From NCBI GenBank assembly GCA_037783545.1, contig JBBELK010000620.1, positions 992,001 through 1,056,000 of the forward strand: 64,000 nt of DNA. The letters are read 5' to 3'. The notes beneath the pieces were generated by a model. That model saw only the letters and a list, made by a program, of their open reading frames with translations, was not told the DNA's origin and searched no databases. Made by a program: the position numbers and the translations under genes. The stretch comes from Henricia sp. BOLD:AAB3569. Lineage: Eukaryota; Echinodermata; Asteroidea; Spinulosida; Echinasteridae. This document shows positions 58,101 through 64,000 of the stretch, piece after piece (the stretch's first letter is position 1; every line of letters starts with the position of its first letter).

Positions 58101-61100
58101 GGAGAGGAAGGACGAAGGTGACTGGTTGAAAAAATCAGCAGCAATGGTGGTGGTAGGGGCGAGATCTGTGGGAAGGCCGAAGAAGACCTGGCATGATGTG
58201 GTGAGGACTGATATGAAGTTACTGGGCCTCAAGTCGACGGACGCCCAGGACCGAGCCCAGTGGAGATGCGCCATAAAGAGATCCAAGTCGGACCCAGCGG
58301 AGACTGGACAAGTGACTTAAAGCCGGATATGATGATGATGCCCACCAACATTGTTGACGGTGAAAAGAGACTATTTCATGACGTTTTTCAAAAATAATTC
58401 TCGTCGAATTATATGGATTAGTACACTTAATTAACCACTTTGCGGCGACAGGGAACTGCATATGCAGTTCTAACTGTGAGTGTCTTGGGAGCGGTTAAAG
58501 TATACAGAATTAGCCCATGAATTAGACCAGGGCAGAGCTGGTCTCTTATATGCTTATCTTGTTGGCTCGGGGTCAAGTCAGTTTTTGGTTTTTGACCTGT
58601 GACTTGACTCTGGAGAAAATGACTTGTGACTGGACTTGGGAAATAAGATTGATTTACGACTTGAAATAAAAACTAGTCATCAAGTCTCCAGCCCCAGAGA
58701 CATACATGTATACTGCATAACCAAAACTGCAAGTGCAGTATCCCGCTCCAGGGGAATGAATTGGAAAATACCTAGCGTCGCGAAGTGGTTATTAAGCAAT
58801 TTGTGGTTTTTTCAGTATTTTCTTTCTCTTGTGGGTCATTTTATGTTCCTTAATCACCCAAGAAACAGCCTAATAAACGGGCTCAAATATCTACCTTATT
58901 GTGTCTGTCATGATATCGGCACACTGGGAGATGAGTCCCTCCTGAGGGGAAAAAGACAAAGAACACAGGATTTAACGAACAGTGGGTCAAATTCATCTTG
59001 TGCCTGGCAGAAGGGCTTAAAAGGGTCTTTCTATAAATTAGGGGTCCAAAAGTGCGACATTTAGTGTCCCCCGTTACACCTGATATGTTATTTTTTGTAC
59101 AAAAATCATTAAAATGGCTTTTAAACCATTTTGTATGAATTGTACTTTATTTATGTGCTCACTCTTTGAGATGGAAAGTATTTAAAGAATGTGTCCTGAA
59201 TTTACAAAAACAAGATGTAAAATGTAACGGGGGACACCAAAATTGGACCCCTAATTTATAGAAAGACCCTAGCGCTCTAGTACCAAAAAATCAGTGCCTG
59301 GCAATAGGGTGTAATTGATTGTGGGCACCAAAATGCTAATATGCCCTTTGGTCAGCCACACGACGAACTGTTCTTAGAAAATCTCCAGACTTTTTTAAAA
59401 CTGGTAACATGAAAAGTGGCCAAACTAAATAACGAAACAACTAACCAATTGTAGGAGTGACGCGGCAGCTAGAATAGGTATGACTTTAGCTGGCTCCAGC
59501 ATAACATCGTCCTGATACAGCGATCCTAACGCTACCTCAAGAGCTATTTACAGAGAAATCACAACAAGAAATAGATTCAAGGCACTTACAGCATGTAAAC
59601 CTGTGTTATTAGTAACAGAAACGCACGGTGTCCGCAAAAGCTTCATTTTATATAATAATCTAGAATATCGCGATACCAAAACCTCAAATTACACATATCT
59701 CAGTATGTACTGCCTTGGACAAGGCTAACACTTACCATTGATGTCAATATTGCCGTCTGGTATGTCCATAGTAATCTCAGTCAAGTTAGTCTCTTTCCAA
59801 GACCCACTAAACATGCTGGCAAAGTAGCTGGACTGAAACAGAAAACAATGGTATTATTTTAACTTCGTTTTTTACATACAACTTAAAGTTTGCAATTTAT
59901 CCAAGCGACTTGGTCATGGTACTCCATGCACTCACCTGACATAAGTATATCTTATGTAGATGCCAAACTTTTTCCAAAGCAAAGATCTCGATGTCAGAGT
60001 TCTCTCCATTGACAAACAAGGTGTTATAGATGTACTTGGAGGTAGATTTTAACTTCTTCCTGAAAATGGAACATACAAATACTACAATTAGGTCTACCTG
60101 ATGATTATTATTATTATTATTTCTTTCTGGTATTCATACCAAGGATTCCTCAATAGTGCTCATTGCACTGTCACTCATGAAGAATTAGAATTAGAAATGG
60201 CCAGAGACACTGGAGAATCCCCTTGCTCTTCACGAAAGAATGCTCTGGTATACATCCTCTTTAAACAGTCCCCTTTAAAGCACTCCACGATCGTGCGTAC
60301 CGAGGCCCTGTTGAAACCGGCCCCATTTCGCTGGGGAACAAGCGACATAAATCTTGTCGCCTCCTCTGGACCAATCAGGAAACTTGGCAGTGCATTGCAG
60401 GCATTCAAATGTAACGCGCGCAGATTGTAAGTACCGTGCATGCAGTGTGCTACATGTACTCGGTAATGCTGGCCGTTGTCCGCGTCGGCGATTGGCTGCT
60501 ATTTAAAGCATACTGGGGAATCCGTTCTATTCAATTCGTCAGCATGCATCCCTGTTATTAATTTGAAAAGCTTTTTTCATCCACATGCGTGGTTCAGGCG
60601 CCTGAAACACGCACATGTGGATGGATCGCACATGTACCCGTTGATTTTGAAACATAATTTCTGGACAATTTAATGGACAAATAGTACTGAAATTCCGTAG
60701 ATACACGCAAGGTGAGTGTCTCAAGAACTATCAGACGGAGTTTGGTGGCGATTGGGCAGCGGATTATTGCGCTAGCAAGAAAAGTTTCTGTCCGATCTTA
60801 AACTTCAGGCGCTGCCATATTGGAAAAAAACCACATGACCTATAGGGGATAAGTATCCCCCATAGTTCTAGGGGTACATCGCATGCAGTTCCAAAAACAC
60901 AAACATGACAAATGACAGTGCCAGTGGCCTTTCAGTGACAAATTTCCTGCCCTGATATTTCAAGTTTGGTTGTCCCACAAAATACCAGAAAAATCAGTGT
61001 TGATCGTTGGGTGAAATTCCTTGCGAGTACCTTTGAGGTGTTCTCATAATCTCGTCTTCATCACTGTCTTCATCGTGTTCATCTCGGCTCCGCTTGCGTT

Positions 61101-61182
61101 TTGCACGCAACGTTCCCAGACCCAGTCCCAGTTCACCAATCGTGCCAATCCAGTCAGAAACAGTTGATAAATACCCTCCCAT
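49143..61182 (-). CDS. GMCL1: GMCL1, germ cell-less BTB/BACK protein, 16 exons, 496 aa
   Basis: Exons: 61031-61182, 59936-60059, 59736-59832, 59446-59543, 58895-58941, 57516-57581, 57237-57302, 56105-56189, 55334-55418, 54340-54471, 54092-54161, 53096-53177, 51649-51710, 50504-50587, 50029-50116, 49143-49295. The sum is 1491 nt with stop, in phase throughout. Germ cell-less is a BTB adaptor of Cullin-3 ligases acting at the nuclear envelope/cell cortex, needed for germ cell formation in Drosophila (family knowledge). The N-terminus MGGYLS fits an N-myristoylation site, as in other GCL proteins. A basic patch RAKRKRSR and an acidic stretch follow. Exons 2-5 hold the BTB domain (YIYNTLFVNGENSDIEI, MFSGSWKE, LGSLYQDDVML). 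Exons 6-10 hold the BACK-like region (LFVLQVEMDVYSM, LKLIPSWNGN). The C-terminal GCL domain includes YCWRWTGFNYGVDVLFTF and FQFPMRISVNMLCS. The gene resembles human GMCL1 in length (515 aa). Confidence 0.96.
49299..49332. repeat. Poly-G tract at the GMCL1 exon 16 acceptor
   Basis: On the plus strand a G-rich run of over 30 bases ends four bases before the exon. On the transcript this is a C-rich polypyrimidine tract (CCCTCCCACCCCCCTCCCC then ATAG). It can form a G-quadruplex on the plus strand. Confidence 0.85.
50190..50492 (+). mobile_element. GTTGACAAGAAAAACCTTACT repeat, copy 2
   Basis: Same orientation as 46275-46603, with shared landmarks GTATTACTGCA and CAGGGCAGTT, ending just before GMCL1 exon 14. 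Confidence 0.6.
50600..50750. repeat. Foldback near GMCL1 exon 14
   Basis: The left arm GAATATACCACACGAGTCAT and inner ATGAAAATACTGAA are matched by TTCGGTATTTTCATGACGAG and GCGGTATATTC. It starts 13 bp upstream of exon 14. Confidence 0.75.
51171..51512. mobile_element. Foldback with arms over 100 bp
   Basis: GAGTCTTTCCATGGTAAAGG at the left and CCTTTACTGTGAAAAGACCC-type sequence at the right; long arms include AATAAAAGAAATAAGTTTCA and AGTTGTTCTGAAGAGATAAC. It lies between GMCL1 exons 13 and 14. The sequence at 48640-48800 is distantly similar to one arm. Confidence 0.75.
51560..51655 (-). mobile_element. SINE family C head fused to the GMCL1 exon 13 donor
   Basis: On minus, GGTCAGTAGGCACACAGC, then GCTCGTAATCAAG and GGGTTCGAGCCCCAC, aligns with GGTCTAGTGGGTATACAGCC etc. 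of family C. The alignment starts at the GT of the exon 13 splice donor (intron begins at 51648). Confidence 0.75.
52026..52875. repeat. CCAGCCAGCCGCCCTCAAG compound minisatellite
   Basis: About 850 bp of CCAG/CCAAC tetramers punctuated by CCTCAAG, with higher-order units of roughly 40-75 bp. The strand is strongly purine/pyrimidine biased. It is in the GMCL1 intron between exons 12 and 13. Confidence 0.92.
53309..53630 (+). repeat. Promoter-like dispersed repeat, copy 1
   Basis: About 320 bp, shared in the same orientation with 60254-60571. It contains GACCAATCAGG, CGCGTCGGCGATTGGCTGC and TATTTAAAGC, in the order expected for CCAAT boxes and a TATA-like box. No inverted termini were seen. 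It is in the GMCL1 intron between exons 11 and 12. Confidence 0.65.
55523..56070 (+). mobile_element. AAAGGCCT-terminal repeat, copy 2
   Basis: Same orientation and landmarks as 36340-36877. It lies in the GMCL1 intron between exons 8 and 9 and ends 35 bp from exon 8. A short relative is at about 15999-16044. Confidence 0.65.
56271..56877. mobile_element. GACCCCGTTCTCAC inverted-repeat element, copy 2, with nested insert
   Basis: The same termini and CTTCGTTCGA-type interior as 8611-9047, but about 170 bp longer because an unrelated inverted repeat (about 56458-56627) has inserted. ATA flanks both ends. It lies in the GMCL1 intron between exons 7 and 8. Confidence 0.75.
56498..56575. mobile_element. 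Short MULE-like MITE relative, 78 bp, nested, 9-bp target duplication
   Basis: Ends TAGACTGGTTC...GAACCAGTCTA, flanked on both sides by TTAAAATTG (56489-56497 and 56576-56584). It sits inside a CTTCCGG...CCGGAA inverted repeat, which itself sits in the GACCCCGTTC element at 56271-56877. Confidence 0.75.
56914..57026. repeat. Foldback GGGGCTTTTTCCAAATCTCG
   Basis: The left arm GGGGCTTTTTCCAAATCTCG is complemented by CGAGATTTGGAAAAGCCCC. The centre has GGAGACGGAGAC repeats. A partial copy is at about 51032-51095. Confidence 0.75.
57850..58345 (+). mobile_element. 5'-truncated non-LTR retrotransposon (LINE) 3' end with intact 152-aa frame
   Basis: The frame 57862-58320 encodes the typical C-terminal part of a non-LTR reverse transcriptase: YGSETWAMR near the start, RLRWYGHVERKDEGDW in the middle and GRPKKTW near the end. 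The polymerase core is absent. The stop codon is followed almost at once by a short GATGATGATG tail, as in RTE-type elements; the clade call is tentative. It lies antisense in the GMCL1 intron between exons 5 and 6. The uninterrupted frame suggests a fairly recent insertion. Confidence 0.85.
59019..59271. mobile_element. AGGGTCTTTCTATAAATTAG foldback
   Basis: A perfect inverted end AGGGTCTTTCTATAAATTAG and complement, with subterminal GGGGTCCAAAA and GTGTCCCCCGTTACA complementarity. It is between GMCL1 exons 4 and 5. Confidence 0.75.
60097..60247 (-). mobile_element. SINE family A 3' half, head missing
   Basis: It begins with the ATTATT tail, then CTGGTATTCATACCAAGG, and stops at CTTCACGAAAGAATGCTC, where the 60254 repeat starts. 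It lies between GMCL1 exons 1 and 2. Confidence 0.7.
60254..60571 (+). repeat. Promoter-like dispersed repeat, copy 2
   Basis: The second copy of the 53309 repeat, abutting the truncated head of an inverted SINE at 60247. It is in GMCL1 intron 1. Confidence 0.65.
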
Positions 61183-61561
61183 TTCCCCCAGCTAAAGTTA
61201 GCTTAACATGGTCTTCAATGTACTTCAAGGGGGGCGTCTATCCTACAAACGAAATTAAATTCATTGTACGGATTTTAGAGGTTACTGGTTTCATTCGGAA
61301 GTGAAGCTTGAACTTGAAGTTGTTATTAACTTAAAGCTCCGTCAGTGTAAGTCGCCATGTTGTTTCCGCCCTCACAGATCATAAACAGGATAAACTGCTT
61401 CTCGGTCCATACACACGAACGCGAATATATTGCTGTAATCGTATGTAGAATATGTGGACTTAACACCAGTCTACGTCCGACTTATACAAGTGCGTTCGAG
61501 TAGCGTACCCTCGAGTACACAGGTTTCATTAGAGCAAAATGAAGCGGAAATAATTCTGTAC

Positions 61562-61686
61562 TTAAAGGCACAAGATCGCCAAATTCGTGCCACGAAATAA
61601 GCAGCTCCGTGTAGCAAAGGCATGGAGCTGCGTATCGCGTGTCACGAATTTGGCGCGCGCGCATTGCTGACGAGCCTGTGCCTTTA
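61562..61686. mobile_element. TTAAAGGCAC palindrome family, copy 3
   Basis: Ends TTAAAGGCAC...GTGCCTTTAA, with arms CAAATTCGTGCCACGAAAT and complement. It lies about 0.4 kb upstream of the GMCL1 start codon. Confidence 0.75.
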
Positions 61687-61917
61687 ATACTCGGACGTCC
61701 CTTCCCCCACCACCTCCTCTTAAACCAACTTATTTTAAAAGTATCTAAGTGTAAATCTAATGAAGACAAAAAATAGACTTAACACATGGCGTCTCAGTGG
61801 CGACCAGTGAACAAAATTCATACCTCGGAAAATTCTACAGTTCTACTCAAATAAAAAGTTTACCGAGTCTTTTTCTGGTCGGTACATCATCCGTGGTACA
61901 ATTAACACAACTCCATG

Positions 61918-62265
61918 TAGACTGGTTCCCGTCTACATATTACACACAGGAGAATATAAGGACAGGTAAAGGGCGCTTCATATTGATCTGTAATTGGTCG
62001 TCTTTGCGCGTGCGCATTGTGCTTTTATATTTAAAAATTGGCCAAGCCCTTTGCTTTAGGCAATGTACTTTATTTACATAATTGGATATGTTCGACACGC
62101 ACGGCCAAGTTACAAATGTCAATGCAAAATCTGCGCACTTACTAAAAATAATTAAATAATAATAACCACGTGACGGGCAGATTCCTGCCTGTCATGGCTG
62201 CCCTTTACCGATCCCTATATTTTCGCAATAAGCGAACCAATCTATAGGGATCGGGAACCAATCTA
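61918..62265 (-). mobile_element. MULE-like MITE copy 2 with 9-bp target duplication
   Basis: Ends TAGACTGGTTC...GGAACCAATCTA, flanked by AACTCCATG at 61909-61917 and 62266-62274. The full length matches 14298-14643 in reverse complement. It lies about 0.7 kb upstream of the GMCL1 start codon. Confidence 0.85.
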
Positions 62266-64000
62266 AACTCCATGTTCGTGTATGTTTGGACCACGCCCCA
62301 CATGGGGTTGGGGGCGGGGGATTGGCTGGGTTGTGCTATCGACCTCGTTGCTCTATCGCTTGATTCTTAATTCCGGTACCCAATTTATAAATATGTCATG
62401 GATGCTTGTGTTCTGTGTTGCTTGACCCTAGACTAGCTCCGGTCAGCTGGCGGGTACACATGCAAGTTTTCAGTTCCGTTGCAACCAAATTGGAAATGTT
62501 TATACTTTTACTCACAATGCACTCAAGTCTTGTTATTTTTTGTGTGTGTGCTAAATATTGCCCACTCTGTATTCTTGTGAAGAAAACAGTAGAACAGCCG
62601 TGTTATTAAACAAATAATTCATAAGCATAGGCTTTCGTAGCAAGAACTCTTTCATAAGACGAGCCGAACTGTGGTGTATAACTTTAAGTAGACTGGCAAC
62701 GAGTCTAGTAAACATGGCGGTCAGACAATAAATGACGAGTAAATCCTGGTCGGGTTTTAATACTGGATCTTCAAATACCTAGAATGTTGTGGGATTCTAT
62801 TAATTTAGGGATTCATACGTAAAAACAACTAATGTAGAAGATAAACTGAAAATAATGTCTTGAAAGCACGAACACTCACGCCTGTGAACACGTCAACAAA
62901 TTTACAAATACCACAACTAAATTGAGATTCCTAGTTACGGCGTAACAAATTTGTAAATTTTGAGATTCCTAATCGCGTTGCAACAGAGATAGCTAGAAAT
63001 GTGTACATTTCCTGTTAGTTGCTTTCAGAGTTGCCACCTTAATCAAAAGACAAAAAGGTGTGCGGAGAAATGACTAAGCCTTTTCCAGAAAAAATGCTTT
63101 TAGTTCATTCCCGGAAGTATAAAATCTAATCAAAAGACCTTAGTTTGCACACAAACAAATTATTATAATGTTTTTTAAAAATCTTTATGGCCCGGATTCC
63201 GGGATGAACCGCACTTTCCTCCCGAATTGGAACTTTTGTCCAGGAAATTTGAAACCGTAAAAGGTTTGCGTTGGAACTATGAACGTTGTGTTGTGCGTTT
63301 TGGAGTAGGAGTACGCGTATGGCGCATCCACACTTCGCAGGACGCGAATAAAGCTTACGGTCTGCGTGCGGCAGACGGCTTAATGGTCACTGCCCGTGGC
63401 CAAAATGGCATGTGGGGCCTGGCGTGGCATGGTCATAAAGTACTGCGGTCAAGCTTCATTGGTCAGGACAATACACGTCACGTAGGACAGCCCATGCAGT
63501 AAAGTCCCGCCTGTAATGGTTGGCAAAATGCCGAACAATAGGGGGCAGTGATGTTTGAAGCTTTGGACCAATTAGCGGTCGATTTGCAACAGTGAAAGAA
63601 TCACCCCCACTTGTCAGGGGCGCCTCAATGTGTCATGCAGGCACACGACTTAACTAGCTTGTCAAACGGCATTGTTCCGGTTTCAGACAGGGCCAGACAT
63701 GACCCACCTTTATCATCCCAGTCGCTTGTAAAGGAAGGAAACACCTAGAGGGCAGCACAGTCCTTGCTATCGCTCGCCCAGACAGTATTGTTCGCGCCAA
63801 AAACGATAACTGCGAAGCGTTGTAGACGATCTCCATTGTTTCCACAGTTGGTATAGCTTTCCCACCCAGGGAGGGAAGTGGTAATTTCCGATTTGGAGAC
63901 TTTTAAACTTTGCATCTGAAGACGCGATCTCGCACGAGGACAATTTGCGCCAAGAGAACCACTTTAGGAGAACCACTTCAGAGAGCCACCCTGTTCGGAT

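Larger units (their letters stand above)
61183..64000. other. GMCL1 upstream region, right edge of window
   Basis: It includes the probable GMCL1 promoter (a YY1-like ACATGGCGAC on minus near 61350), the palindrome 61562-61686 and the MITE 61918-62265. From 62275 to 64000 I recognise no gene or repeat. A 91-codon plus frame at 63227-63502 has no familiar motif. Confidence 0.5.

Overview
This window is nuclear DNA from a metazoan. It carries four spliced protein genes with GT-AG introns, a nuclear tRNA gene, tRNA-derived SINEs and a dense population of short inverted-repeat (foldback) elements. The proteins resemble their human counterparts closely, and the repeat landscape suits an invertebrate deuterostome. 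An echinoderm is my first guess; hemichordate or cephalochordate cannot be excluded. The species call is an inference.

All four genes lie on the minus strand. In transcription order, from right to left, they are: GMCL1 (germ cell-less; 61182 to 49143; 16 exons, 496 aa), WAPL (cohesin release factor; 44001 to 28230; 15 coding exons, 1006 aa), a 4E-BP translational repressor (25664 to 23176; 3 exons, 119 aa) and the 5' part of an ANKHD1/ANKRD17 (MASK) gene (19137 to the window edge; 14 exons seen). I placed exon limits by eye from splice signals, reading-frame phase and similarity to the human proteins. The summed CDS of each complete gene is a multiple of three. A tRNA-Thr(UGU) gene lies between 4E-BP and ANKHD1.

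The four genes do not form a pathway: GMCL1 is a Cullin-3 adaptor, WAPL releases cohesin, 4E-BP represses eIF4E, and MASK is an ankyrin/KH scaffold. The 4E-BP/MASK neighbourhood is notable because vertebrates keep EIF4EBP3 next to ANKHD1 and make a read-through fusion. Here the order is reversed, with 4E-BP upstream.

Introns and intergenic DNA are mostly repeats. They include a 732-bp PIF/Harbinger-like element with TTA target duplications and a MADF-domain exon, a family with 9-bp target duplications at all three copies, several nested insertions, at least four SINE families, a LINE fragment and many minisatellites. Two WAPL exons have each been partly duplicated in tandem (151-bp and 125-bp units), giving arrays of decoy splice acceptors and decoy donors. 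No bacterial operon, CRISPR array or virus was seen.
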